From an uncultured Thermomicrobium sp. (lineage in GTDB: Bacteria > Chloroflexota > Chloroflexia > Thermomicrobiales > Thermomicrobiaceae), in contig CALIMB010000033.1 of NCBI GenBank assembly GCA_938028665.1, forward strand, positions 1-64,000: a DNA stretch of 64,000 nt, written 5' to 3'. This document shows positions 20,917 through 31,124 of this stretch, one piece after another (position 1 is the first letter of the stretch; the number at the start of each line of letters is the position of its first letter). Below the pieces are notes generated by a model. The model saw only the letters and a list, made by a program, of their open reading frames with translations, was not told the DNA's origin and searched no databases. Both the position numbers and the translations under genes were made by a program.

Positions 20917-21014
20917 GGTAGGACTCAGAGCGTGTTGCAGCGTGTGCCCGATGACGTGGCCGTCTTATCCGCCTGATCGAAGGTAGGACGCAGAGCGTGC
21001 TGCAGCGTATGCCG
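20917..21014. repeat. two-copy imperfect direct repeat, period 65 nt
   Basis: GGTAGGACTCAGAGCGTGTTGCAGCGTGTG (20917) vs GGTAGGACGCAGAGCGTGCTGCAGCGTATG (20982); 27/30 identical. Confidence 0.85.
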
Positions 21015-21748
21015 AACCGGTGCTCGGAGTCGAACAGCGCACCTGCGTTCGCCACGCACTTGCCACCGCCGCTTGGAAATTTGGGCGATCTGATGCCGCT
21101 GGTGGAGAGCGCGTCGCCGGTGACCCGCGCGTGATCCGGAAGCTGGTAGCACGTACTCTGCCATGGATAAACCGGCGTGGAGCAGAGGATGAAGGAGAGC
21201 GAGTCAACAGTGATCACGGCACCATCAGCCGGCGGAGCCTAGACGAAACGGGTTGGATCGGCCGTCGGAATGCAGTTAGGAGCTGCAGCCGGCGAGGATT
21301 GCGGGTGGTGACGCACAGAGCAAGTCTGAAACTATGTGTCTATCGCATTGCTTCAAGATTGCCTGCCTGCTTGGGATGGACATTGAGCGGGAGTGTGTGA
21401 TCGATCATCAGAATCCTCCTGCTGTCGAGAAGTCGGCAGGGAAGCCACCCCCTATCTGACCGTGGTCCTTGTAGCAGCCTACCGGTGCGACGGTACGGCA
21501 GTGTTGCGCTATCTGCCGTCAAAGCTGAGGCTCACATTTCCCGAGGGAGAGACGGAGCACGGATACCTCGTCGCTGGCTCTGCTGGACGATATCAGTTGC
21601 AAAACGACGCGGGTGAGCAAACACCTTGGAGTGACGAAGAGCAAGAAGGGCAAACAGAGTTGTCGTTTTACGTGAGTAGAAGTCTCTTCACGGCGTGTGC
21701 GGGATCGGGTAGTGTTAGCGCAGCGGGACTACTGGCAGACCGGAGGGG

Positions 21749-22537
21749 TTGATGCGAGAGAATAGCGCAAAGAGAAAGATGCTAGCCGGACAGCCGGCGT
21801 TCGGGTACACACTACAGCTTGGTGCACCGTTGGTAGCGGAGGCGCTTGCCAATTGTGGGATCGATTTCATCCTGATCGACACGCAGCATGGAACGTTTGG
21901 ATCTGACACGGTCATCGCAACATTAATGGCACTCTCCTGTAGTCGAGCAGTACCGATGGCACGCGTCGCACGCAACGATTACACGTTGATCGGCCGCTTG
22001 CTGGACGATGGCGTGCTTGGGATCGTCGTACCTCTGATCCATACGCAGGAGGAGGCTCGAGCGGTGGCGGAGGCGTGTCGCTTTCCACCGCGTGGCAAAC
22101 GATCATGGGGCTGGGGCCGAGCGCGTGTGTATGGATCGGACTATCCCGAGTGGATTGATGACGAACTGTTTGTCGCTGTGCAGATCGAAAGTGCGCAGGC
22201 GGTGGAGAACGCTGAGGCCATCCTCTCTGTCCCAGGGATCGATGGCTGTTGGATTGGTCCGGGAGACCTCGCACTCTCCCTTGGTCTCGATCCGCGGCAC
22301 GCGGCGATGGATGAGCGGCAAGAGCGTGCCATCGAACGTGTCCTTCAAGCGTGCCGGAATACAGGGAAAATTGCGGGATACGCAGCCTACAGTATTGATG
22401 ATGCGTTGCGACGGGCAAACCAAGGCTTTCGCTTTGTCACGGCGGGAAGCGATATCGGGTTCCTTGTCCAGGGAGCACTCAGTGGTGTGGAGCGACTTGG
22501 ACTAGCAGCTCAGGTGGGACGGGGATACGGCGAATGA
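21749..22537 (+). CDS. HpcH/HpaI aldolase/citrate lyase family protein
   Basis: FGYTLQLGAPLVAEALANCGIDFILIDTQHGTFG, GIVVPLIHTQEEARAVAEACRFPPRGKRSWG, CWIGPGDLALSLGL. Confidence 0.92.
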   Translation: MMRENSAKRKMLAGQPAFGYTLQLGAPLVAEALANCGIDFILIDTQHGTFGSDTVIATLMALSCSRAVPMARVARNDYTLIGRLLDDGVLGIVVPLIHTQEEARAVAEACRFPPRGKRSWGWGRARVYGSDYPEWIDDELFVAVQIESAQAVENAEAILSVPGIDGCWIGPGDLALSLGLDPRHAAMDERQERAIERVLQACRNTGKIAGYAAYSIDDALRRANQGFRFVTAGSDIGFLVQGALSGVERLGLAAQVGRGYGE

Positions 22538-23382
22538 GCACATTTAGGTTCAAGCGGAGGTTGGTGAGTACCTGGGTTGCCGAGTTCCGCCGTAGTCTGA
22601 AGCCGCGGCCGACTCCGGAGCTGGTGAACGTTGCGCTGTTTCGCCCGCTCGGTTTCCTCGTCGCTCGCAGCTTCTTGCGGACGCCCGTGCGGCCGACGCA
22701 CCTTGTCATCGCACATACTGTCCTTGGGCTGGTAGCCGCGACATTCCTTGCACGTGGTGCTGATCGGCTTGCGGCGCTGCTCCTTCAAGTCGTCACTGTC
22801 CTTGACAATGCGGATGGTCAGCTGGCGCGGCTGCGAGAGGAGGAGACGGAACTGGGTCGGTATCTGGATACCGAGTTCGATGCAGTTGTAAACCTCGCAC
22901 TTTTTACTGCAATAGCTGCTCGAACAAGGCAACGGTACCGATCACTTGCTGCTTATGCAGTTCTGACGCTACTCCTGAGCTGGGACTTTAACGTGGAATA
23001 CTTGTATAGATCAGTCCGGGGAGAGGAGGTTCGTTCCCGATGGAGTGATCGGGGCGGTTGGGGGCTCGCCTTGGCTCGCTGGATCTACCGTCTTGTGTAC
23101 ACACCACAGGATCAGGCAATCCGATGGTTGGAAGGAAAGCTTCTTGCACTTGCTGCGCCTGGTTATCAGTATCACCCCGAGGTCACCCGGCAATGGTGGG
23201 ATCATCGGGTGACGTTTGCAGGAGCTAACCTGGGACTTTCCACGCAATATGCTTGGCTTGGCCTCTTCCTGTGGTGGCAACGTGTGCAGCAGTATCCGAC
23301 TTTCGTTCTCAGTCAGCTCTTCGTTCCACTGCTTGTGACTGCCTGGCGCTGGGTTTCGTTGCGTCGAGAATACGGTGGTTGA
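22534..23382 (+). CDS. CDP-alcohol phosphatidyltransferase family protein
   Basis: Signature VTVLDNADGQLARLREEETELGRYLDTEFD. Confidence 0.85.
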   Translation: MSTFRFKRRLVSTWVAEFRRSLKPRPTPELVNVALFRPLGFLVARSFLRTPVRPTHLVIAHTVLGLVAATFLARGADRLAALLLQVVTVLDNADGQLARLREEETELGRYLDTEFDAVVNLALFTAIAARTRQRYRSLAAYAVLTLLLSWDFNVEYLYRSVRGEEVRSRWSDRGGWGLALARWIYRLVYTPQDQAIRWLEGKLLALAAPGYQYHPEVTRQWWDHRVTFAGANLGLSTQYAWLGLFLWWQRVQQYPTFVLSQLFVPLLVTAWRWVSLRREYGG

Positions 23383-23451
23383 CTTGGTCATGTTTGAGGA
23401 GCACCACGGCACGATCACCCGTTTCGTGGCGACGAGAATACAGTGGTCGGC
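23354..23451. repeat. two-copy imperfect direct repeat, period 68 nt, spanning the 3' end of the phosphatidyltransferase gene
   Basis: TTTCGTTGCGTCGAGAATACGGTGGTTGAC (23354) vs TTTCGTGGCGACGAGAATACAGTGGTCGGC (23422); 25/30. Confidence 0.65.
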
Positions 23452-23847
23452 TCCGTGGAAGCAGATCCCGAGCGGGTAATAACTGACGCCGTGCGCGTGC
23501 AAGGGGTGTACGGTGCCGTTGATGAGCGGCGGCGCGACCTTGCAACGGCTCCGGCCACTGGGTGAGTTACGGTAAAAATGCTTCGGTTCCCAGCGGATGA
23601 CAAAGATGCTGTTTGACGGAGTCTGTGTTGGCGGTGCTCAAGGAGCGGTGGCTACGATCCGGGTCCTTTAAAATGAAGAAGGTTTGTTCAGACGGGAAGA
23701 TACGTTAGCGTGGTGGGGCGGTATTCCTATACCCGGCGGTACGAAATTGCTCACCGTGTGTCGCCTGTGTATGCTCGTGCTACGCTGGGTGTTGCGCCGA
23801 AAACACTCGGCGTCAAGCGTCGCTGTATCTGACTAGCGAGATGATGG

Positions 23848-24492
23848 ATGAAACGCGGGGCGGTTCAAATGACGCAGCCAGAGTGGGTGATCGAGGCTGA
23901 GGACACAGGACTCCGTTTTGCGACATCGTGTGACCTGGCACGTCTTCAAGAGCTGGTAGCCGAATGGCTGGAATTGATCGGCGAGGATCCACAGCGAGAA
24001 GGACTGCAGCGTACGCCGCAGCGTGTAGCTAAGGCGTGGGCGTTCCTCACACGGGGATACCGCCAGAATTTGCATGAGATCGTGAATGAGGCGATCTTCC
24101 ATGTGGAAGAAAACACGATGGTTGTCGTGAAAGGCATAGAATTCTACTCAATGTGCGAACACCATCTGTTGCCATTTTTTGGCCATATTCACATTGGATA
24201 CCTGCCGCAGGGGAAGATCCTTGGTTTGAGCAAGTTCGCGCGGATCGTTGACCTCTACGCGCGTCGACTTCAGGTGCAGGAACGCCTTACTCAGCAAGTG
24301 GCGCAGGCAATTGTGGATCTCTTGGAGCCACAAGGCGTTGCAGTGGTTGCTGACGGGATTCATCTCTGCATGATGATGCGGGGTGTGGAGAAGCAACACG
24401 CCCGGACGACCACAAGTGCGATGCTGGGCATCTTTCGTGAGTCGACCGAGGCGCGTGACGAGTTCTACCGTTTGCTTTCGACCAGCACGTGA
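23848..24492 (+). CDS. folE: GTP cyclohydrolase I
   Basis: [66 protein letters not shown]. Confidence 0.97.
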   Translation: MKRGAVQMTQPEWVIEAEDTGLRFATSCDLARLQELVAEWLELIGEDPQREGLQRTPQRVAKAWAFLTRGYRQNLHEIVNEAIFHVEENTMVVVKGIEFYSMCEHHLLPFFGHIHIGYLPQGKILGLSKFARIVDLYARRLQVQERLTQQVAQAIVDLLEPQGVAVVADGIHLCMMMRGVEKQHARTTTSAMLGIFRESTEARDEFYRLLSTST

Positions 24493-24513
24493 AAACGGCG
24501 GTACAGTAAGAAC

Positions 24514-25683
24514 TTAACGACCGGTGTCCTGAGCCAACCAGCTTGCTAATTCTGCTTCCATCTGCATGAACCCTTCCGGTGAGGGTGGCTGGAGCGTTAC
24601 TGTGGGACGAGGTTCAGTGAGAAAATCGCCTTCGATCGCGCCAGCCATACCACGGCCAGTGAGGAACCAGCAACGACCGAATGCTCGGGCTTCAGGTGCG
24701 GGTGCATCGTAGCCCAAGCACCGAGCGATGTCGCGTGCGGCGACCTCCGCTTGTTGCTGAGCGAAGACTGCCGCCTTGGGCACGAGCAAGTTTTCGCGGA
24801 TACGCACGGCTGCAACATCGCCGACAGCCCAGATGCCGTCGACATTCGTGCGCATCGTTTCTAACGACGCCGGAATCCAGTCGCCGTCTGCCAGATTTGC
24901 GACGCGAGCGAGTGCCGGTGCTCGGTGCGGTGGTACCACGATCAAGAGATCGAAAAGTTCTCGGTTGCCAGAAGCGAAAACGACCTCGCGGTGTCGCGCA
25001 TCGACAGCACTGAGTTGCTCACCGGTGCGCACGTTCACCCCACGAGTCTCGAGCAGGTGGGTCAATTGCTCGCCGATCGTGGGACCAGCGACGGCAAGCG
25101 GGCTCGGCTCGGGTGTCACAACTGTCACGTCGATTGACTGGTCGATTCCTCGTTCCTCGGCGAGATCCCGAACCAACAAAGCGACCTCGTAGGGCGCTGG
25201 CGGGCACTTGTAAGGTAAGCGGGCGATCACGATCAGGACGCGTCCTCCCAAGAAAGAGTGGAGACGCTCCCGCAGGTGGAGCGCTGCGGGGAGGGTCCAG
25301 CAGTGCGCGGCGACACCGTTCTCGAGCGCACTGGCCAATCCAGGGATCACTTCCGGCACAACCTCTGCACCGCTAGCCAAAACGAGTGCGTCATAGGTGA
25401 GAGATCCAACACTTGTCTCGACCCGACGCGCGATCGGGTCAATCTGGAGCGCATCAGCGACGAGCAGTTCTGCTATGCCAGCGAGCACGCGCGAGGGCCG
25501 GATCATGACTTCCTCGGGTTCTCGCCAGCCGCGCATGATGAGGAGGAGCGTTACTCCGAGGCGCTGCTCGTCGTGTCGATCGATAACAACAAGACGATCG
25601 TCGGGATCAAGATATGAGCGGAGTGCTCGAGCAGTCGCGAGGCCACCCGGCCCTGCGCCAATGATGACGACGTTGTGCGCCAT
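24514..25683 (-). CDS. NAD(P)/FAD-dependent oxidoreductase (sulfide:quinone reductase / NDH-2 like)
   Basis: VVIIGAGPGGLATARALR dinucleotide fold; GIWAVGDVAAVRI FAD motif; KCPPAPYEVALL SQR-like segment. Confidence 0.82.
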   Translation of the reverse strand: MAHNVVIIGAGPGGLATARALRSYLDPDDRLVVIDRHDEQRLGVTLLLIMRGWREPEEVMIRPSRVLAGIAELLVADALQIDPIARRVETSVGSLTYDALVLASGAEVVPEVIPGLASALENGVAAHCWTLPAALHLRERLHSFLGGRVLIVIARLPYKCPPAPYEVALLVRDLAEERGIDQSIDVTVVTPEPSPLAVAGPTIGEQLTHLLETRGVNVRTGEQLSAVDARHREVVFASGNRELFDLLIVVPPHRAPALARVANLADGDWIPASLETMRTNVDGIWAVGDVAAVRIRENLLVPKAAVFAQQQAEVAARDIARCLGYDAPAPEARAFGRCWFLTGRGMAGAIEGDFLTEPRPTVTLQPPSPEGFMQMEAELASWLAQDTGR

Positions 25684-25768
25684 CGCTTGCCCCCTTGAGC
25701 TTCCATCACGCTATCACACAGCGATTGTACTCAGCCAATGACGCCCGTGATCCGGACCCTGGTGTTGC

Positions 25769-25797
25769 TTGTCAAGAGGTGAGGGATGGCGTAGAAT
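25769..25797 (+). promoter_or_regulatory. sigma-70-like promoter of hem operon
   Basis: TTGTCA-17 nt-TAGAAT, about 100 nt upstream of the hemCD start. Confidence 0.65.
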
Positions 25798-25895
25798 CCC
25801 GGGAAAAGGAAAAGGTGAACAGATTCGAGCAGATTTGACAGCATCGAGTAGAAACTGAAGACGAGATATCGACGGGAAAGGACCCAGAAGCGACC

Positions 25896-27587
25896 GTGGC
25901 GGCGGGGTTTCGCGTGGGTACAAGAGGGAGCGTGCTCGCGCTCGCTCAAGCAGAACGGGTCGTGGTTGCGCTCGAACGTGTCGCTCCGGAACAGCGGTGG
26001 ACCATTGTCCCCGTGGTGACTACTGGTGACCGCGATCGGGCGACCTCGCTGACCATCCTGGGTGGGAGTGGAGTCTTTGTGAAAGAGCTCCATGAAGCGC
26101 TCCTCGTCGGGGAAATCGACCTCGCGGTACACAGTGCGAAGGATCTTCCCACACACCTTCCCCGTGGCTTGCAGCTGGTGGCCGTCCTTGGTCGCGACGA
26201 TGTGCGGGACGTTCTTGTCAGCCGATCGGGAGCGACACTCGCGACACTGCCGCCCGGAGCGCGAATTGGGACGAGTTCCCGGCGTCGCCGTGCGATGGTC
26301 ACGGCACTGCGACCGGATATCGCACTCGAGGAGGTGCGGGGAAATGTCGACACGCGTCTGCGCAAGCTGGAGGAAGGAGTTGTTGATGGGCTGATCTTGG
26401 CAGCGGCTGGTCTCGTGCGACTTGGGCGAGTGGACGTCATCACTGAATATCTCGATCCAGACATCTTTGTCCCCGCTCCTGGTCAAGGGGCCCTGGCGCT
26501 GGTTTGCCGAGCCGCCGATCCGGTGGCGGCGATCGTTGCACAGCTCGACGAGCCAGATCTGCATCTTGCTGTGGCTGTGGAACGATCTTTCCTTGGAGCA
26601 TTCGGTAGTGGATGTTCCTTGCCGCTGGGCGCTTATGCCACCGTAGCGCATGGGAGAGTGACGCTTCGTGTGGCCGTCGCGGCAAGCGAGCGGAGCCCCC
26701 TCCTGCGTCGCCAGGCGTCGTGGTTGGCCTCAGATGCGATAGAAGCAGCGGCCGCTCTGGCTCGGGAGATACAGGGTGAACTGGGAGGAGCGGAATCTTG
26801 GCAGCCGGGGAGGAGCACATTTCTGGCCGGACGGCGTGTCCTGATTTTGCGTCCGCTCGGGCAAGAGCGTGACCTTGTTGAGCGTTTACGTGCACTGAAA
26901 GCTGTACCCATTGTCGCTCCTGCAATCCGTATTGTTCCGCCTGATGACTGGGAACCACTAGATCGCGCTCTTGCAGAACTGGAACGATTTGATTGGGTGG
27001 TGTTCACCAGTGTCAACGGCGTCCGGGCCGTTCTCGACCGGTTGGTCATGCTTGGCCGATCTTTCGATGCCTTGCGAGCAGTACAAGTGGCTGCAATTGG
27101 CCCAGGGACAGCACGGGAGCTCACTGCACATGGGGTCACACCACGCCTGGTTCCGAGGACCTATGTTGCAGAAGCGTTGGCTGCCGACCTCATCGCTCGA
27201 AGCGTGGTCAATGCGCGGATTCTGCTCCCGCGAGCTGCCGAGGCGCGTGATGTCCTACCACGTGCTCTCGCCGAGGCGGGTGCCCACGTAGTCGTTGTGC
27301 CTGCGTATCGAACCCAGTATCTCCCCTTGCCAGAAGATGTTCGGCGGGACCTCATAAGTGGTCGGATTGATTGGGTACTCCTCACTGCGAGTTCAACGGT
27401 GCGAAGTCTCGTTGCGGCAGTTGGTGATTTTGCTCACGTGCCCAGCCATGTGCGGGTGGCGGCGATCGGCCCCGTGACGGCAGCCACGGCGCGCGAGTTG
27501 CATGTGCGGGTCGACGTCATTGCCGAGCGACAGACGATCGATGGAATAGTCGAAGCGATCGTACGAGCAGAAGGGAGTTCGCGGTGA
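25896..27587 (+). CDS. fused porphobilinogen deaminase / uroporphyrinogen-III synthase (HemC-HemD)
   Basis: HemC motifs ([50 protein letters not shown]-like) then HemD domain ([35 protein letters not shown]); 563 aa. Confidence 0.93.
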   Translation: MAAGFRVGTRGSVLALAQAERVVVALERVAPEQRWTIVPVVTTGDRDRATSLTILGGSGVFVKELHEALLVGEIDLAVHSAKDLPTHLPRGLQLVAVLGRDDVRDVLVSRSGATLATLPPGARIGTSSRRRRAMVTALRPDIALEEVRGNVDTRLRKLEEGVVDGLILAAAGLVRLGRVDVITEYLDPDIFVPAPGQGALALVCRAADPVAAIVAQLDEPDLHLAVAVERSFLGAFGSGCSLPLGAYATVAHGRVTLRVAVAASERSPLLRRQASWLASDAIEAAAALAREIQGELGGAESWQPGRSTFLAGRRVLILRPLGQERDLVERLRALKAVPIVAPAIRIVPPDDWEPLDRALAELERFDWVVFTSVNGVRAVLDRLVMLGRSFDALRAVQVAAIGPGTARELTAHGVTPRLVPRTYVAEALAADLIARSVVNARILLPRAAEARDVLPRALAEAGAHVVVVPAYRTQYLPLPEDVRRDLISGRIDWVLLTASSTVRSLVAAVGDFAHVPSHVRVAAIGPVTAATARELHVRVDVIAERQTIDGIVEAIVRAEGSSR

Positions 27588-28606
27588 GTGCTGAGGCTCT
27601 GCAGTTCCGTCGGTTTCGGCGTCTACGGCGGAGTGAGCATCTGCGGCGCCTCGTCCGAGAGACGCGCCTCAGCATCGAGGACCTGATCTACCCGTTGTTC
27701 GTCGTGCACGGTCAGGCCATTCGACGCGAGGTGCGGTCGATGCCTGGTGTCTACCAGCTGAGCGTGGATCAGTTAGGGCACGAGGCTGAGGAACTTCTGG
27801 AACTCGGAATTGGTGCGGTTCTTCTCTTCGGTATTCCAGCCCGGAAGGACGAACTGGCGAGCGAGGCATATGATCCGGACGGCATTGTGCAGCGGGCGAT
27901 CCGGGAGTTAAAGCGCGTCGCACCAGAGCTCATCGTTATCACAGACGTTTGCAACTGCGAATATACCTCACATGGACACTGTGGGATCGTCCGGGATGGG
28001 CAGATCCTGAACGATGCGACACTCGAGCTCCTGGCACGGGCTGCTGTGTCGCACGCCGAAGCTGGTGCTGACATGGTGGCGCCGTCCGACATGATGGATG
28101 GTCGTGTGCTTGCGATCCGGCGGGCGCTCGACCGGGCTGGGTTTTTGGAAATACCCATCCTCTCCTACGCTGCGAAATACGCGTCAGCGTTCTACGGGCC
28201 GTTCCGTGAGGCGGCCGAATCTGCTCCGGCATTCGGTGATCGCCGTTCGCATCAGATGGATCCAGGGAACCGCCGCGAGGCGCTACGCGAGATTGCAGCA
28301 GATCTTGAGGAAGGTGCTGACGCCATCATTGTGAAGCCGGCGCTTGCTTACCTTGATGTTGTTGCCGCAGCGCGGGAGCGCTTCGATGTGCCGATCGCGG
28401 CCTACAACGTGAGTGGCGAGTATGCGATGGTCAAGGCGGCGGCGCGTCACGGCTGGATCGATGAGCAGCGCGTCGTGCTCGAGATGTTGACGGGCATTCG
28501 CCGCGCTGGCGCGCAGATGATCCTCACCTATCACGCCAAGGACGTGGCACGCTGGCTGCGCGAAGGGCGGATCAGTACAGCACGTGCACCGGCTCTGGCT
28601 GAGTGA
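27584..28606 (+). CDS. hemB: delta-aminolevulinic acid dehydratase (porphobilinogen synthase)
   Basis: [16 protein letters not shown] metal motif, [50 protein letters not shown]. Confidence 0.97.
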   Translation: MSAEALQFRRFRRLRRSEHLRRLVRETRLSIEDLIYPLFVVHGQAIRREVRSMPGVYQLSVDQLGHEAEELLELGIGAVLLFGIPARKDELASEAYDPDGIVQRAIRELKRVAPELIVITDVCNCEYTSHGHCGIVRDGQILNDATLELLARAAVSHAEAGADMVAPSDMMDGRVLAIRRALDRAGFLEIPILSYAAKYASAFYGPFREAAESAPAFGDRRSHQMDPGNRREALREIAADLEEGADAIIVKPALAYLDVVAAARERFDVPIAAYNVSGEYAMVKAAARHGWIDEQRVVLEMLTGIRRAGAQMILTYHAKDVARWLREGRISTARAPALAE

Positions 28607-28619
28607 TAGGGAGGAGTCG

Positions 28620-29906
28620 ATGATGCAATCAAGCACCCTCTGGGAGGCAGCCCAGCACTATCTTCCTGGAGGCGTGAACAGTCCGGTGCGCGCCTTCCGG
28701 GCCGTCGGAGAGGATCCACTCTTCATCGTTCGTGGAGAAGGGGCATACCTTATCGACGCTGATGGACAGCGATATCTCGATTTCATCTGTTCGTGGGGGG
28801 CGTAGCTGGCTGGACATGCTCACCCCCATGTTGTCGCGCAAATTACGGAAGTGGCGCGGAATGGCACAAGCTTTGGTTTGCCGACTCGGCAAGAGGTTGA
28901 ACTTGCTCGCACGATCGTTGAGGCGGTCCCGTCAGTCGAGCTGGTTCGCTTCGTCAACTCAGGGACTGAAGCGACGATGAGTGCGCTACGCCTGGCGCGG
29001 GCTGCGACTGGTCGTTCTCGTATTGTCAAGTTTGCAGGCTGTTACCATGGCCATGTCGATGCCCTGTTGGTGGCTGCTGGTTCCGGGATCCTGACATTCG
29101 GCATTCCTGGTACTCCGGGAGTAACGAGCGGAACAGCGAGCGAAACACTGGTTCTTCCGTACAACGATAGCGGGGCGGTGGAAGAGGCGTTCGCCCGGTA
29201 TGGTGAGCAGATCGCTGCGGTCATCGTTGAACCCGTAGCTGGAAACATGGGTGTGGTGCCCCCAGCTCCTGGATTCTTACAATGTTTACGCGAGGTGACT
29301 AGAAGAAGCGGTGCTCTCCTGATCTTTGATGAGGTCATCACCGGCTTTCGGCTTGGGTGGCAGGGCGCCCAAGGCAAGTACGGTATCGACCCGGATCTCA
29401 CCTGCTTTGGGAAGGTCATTGGGGGCGGGCTGCCGATCGGGGCTTATGGTGGGCGGCGTGACCTCATGCAGCAGATTGCGCCCAGCGGCCCGGTGTATCA
29501 AGCTGGCACCTTATCCGGAAATCCTCTTACCATGGCGGCCGGTCTGGCGACGTTGCAACTGGCCCGTCAGCCGGGAGCTTACGAGCGGCTTGAGGAGTTG
29601 GCTGCTCGCTTGGAGTCGGGCTTGCGCGAAGCTGTGCGGGCTGCTGGTGTTCCTGCGGTAGTGCAACGGGTCGGGTCGATGCTCACGCTCTTCTTTACCG
29701 ACACACCGGTGACTGATGCCCAGCAGGCCGAAACAGCGGACAGAGCACGTTTGGCGGCTTTCCACCGAGCGATGCGGGAACGCGGTATCTTGTTGCCGCC
29801 GTCGCAGTTCGAAGCATGGTTCCTCTCGCTCGCACACGAGGAGGCCGACGTGGAGCGAACGGTCGAGGCAGCAGGAGAAGCGCTCCGAGTGGTCGCACGG
29901 GGGTGA
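28620..29906 (+). pseudogene. hemL: glutamate-1-semialdehyde 2,1-aminomutase with in-frame TAG at 28803-28805
   Basis: ORFs 28584..28805 and 28851..29906 share one frame: [37 protein letters not shown]; the rest of HemL is intact (NSGTEATMSALRLARAATGRSRIVKFAGCYHGHVD, LLIFDEVITGFRLG). Confidence 0.9.
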
Positions 29907-29908
29907 GC

Positions 29909-31124
29909 ATGTCACTTGCGGTCGTAGCAATCACCCATCGAACGGCGCCTTTGACCATCCGAGAGCGGGTTGGCTTTTCACCAGACGAGCAGCTGGCGTG
30001 GCTCCGTGAATGGAAACGTGTGGCGCATGAGATCGCGCTCTTGGTGACATGCCATCGTACGGAGGTCTACTGGGTCGCTGCTGAACTAGGGACTGAGCGA
30101 GGACTTCGCTGGCTGGCGGGTGCTACTGGGCTTCCATTGGATGTGCTTGTTCCGGTTGCCTTGCAAGCTCAGGGAGAACAGGCTGTTCGCCACCTCATGC
30201 GGGTGACGGCGGGATTGGACTCGCGAGTCGTCGGGGAAACGCAAATTCTCGGGCAGGTCCGTCGGGCGCGGGAGTTGGCTCGGACTGCGGGAACCCTTGG
30301 TCCAGTTCTGGAACGGCTCTTTTCCTTAAGTCTTGCCGCCGGACGCGCTGCGCGCGCGTTCCGGTCTCGGTAGGGGTGGGCGGTCGCTCGCACGACTGGC
30401 GGTCAGCGCCGCTAGTCGCTGTCTGGGTGGGCTTGCTGGACGGGCTGTGCTGGTGCTTGGGGCTGGGGAGATAGGACGGCTCGTGGTGGCGGAACTGCAA
30501 CGCGAACGGCCGGCGGCGCTGTGGGTCAGTAATCGATCGGCTGAGCGACTGCGGGCGGTTGCTGGCGATGGTGATATCAGAGGGGTGGATTGGACAGGGT
30601 GGCCCGAATTGGTGGTTGAAGTGGACGCGATCTTTGTAGCGACTGCTGCACCAGAACCGATCCTCTACGCCAGTCATTTCGCTTCGCGTCGTCACCCCGG
30701 CGTTGTGGTGGATCTGGCGGTTCCTCGGAACGTGGACACTTCCGTGGCGCAGGTGGCAGGCATTCGACTTCTCACCGTCGATGATCTGGAGGATGAACCG
30801 GGGAGTTTCATAGCGGAGCCACTGATCGAATGTGCAGAGCAGATCGTGGAACGGTACGTCCGCCGGTATCTGCGATGGTGGCAAGCACGGCAACTGGCGA
30901 CGGAGATCCGATCGGCTCAGGCAGTGATCGAGGAGTTATGCCAACGCGAACTGCAACGCGCCTTTCGTCTCATGGTTCGCGATCCGCAGAAAGCAAAGGA
31001 GATCGAGCGTGAGGCGGCGGCAAGCGTTGCCCGGAAAGTGCTTGCCCCGGTTCTGGATTCACTTCACCAGGAGACTGATAGCGTAGCCACTGCGTTGCGT
31101 CTACTGGCAAGTGTTCAGCGGTAG
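29909..31124 (+). pseudogene. hemA: glutamyl-tRNA reductase split by a frameshift near 30350-30358
   Basis: N-terminal part in ORF ending 30373 (ALLVTCHRTEVYW, GLDSRVVGETQILGQVRRA...AAGRAARA), C-terminal part in ORF 30333..31124 (SGLGRGGRSLARLAV...VLVLGAGEIGRLVVAEL), shifted by +1. Confidence 0.9.

Noticed and set aside
20917-21014. CRISPR array
   Set aside because: Only two imperfect repeat copies, no leader or cas genes; reported as repeat only.
21020-21050. tRNA-like T-loop (GTTCGACTC on minus strand)
   Set aside because: Flanking bases do not form a T-stem and no acceptor or anticodon arms are visible.
28851-29906. Independent short aminotransferase ORF
   Set aside because: Same frame as the upstream HemL N-terminus and lacks it; better explained as hemL interrupted by TAG.
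30333-31124. Independent NAD(P)-binding reductase ORF
   Set aside because: It is the C-terminal part of GlutR in the +1 frame; its apparent TTG start lies inside hemA coding sequence.
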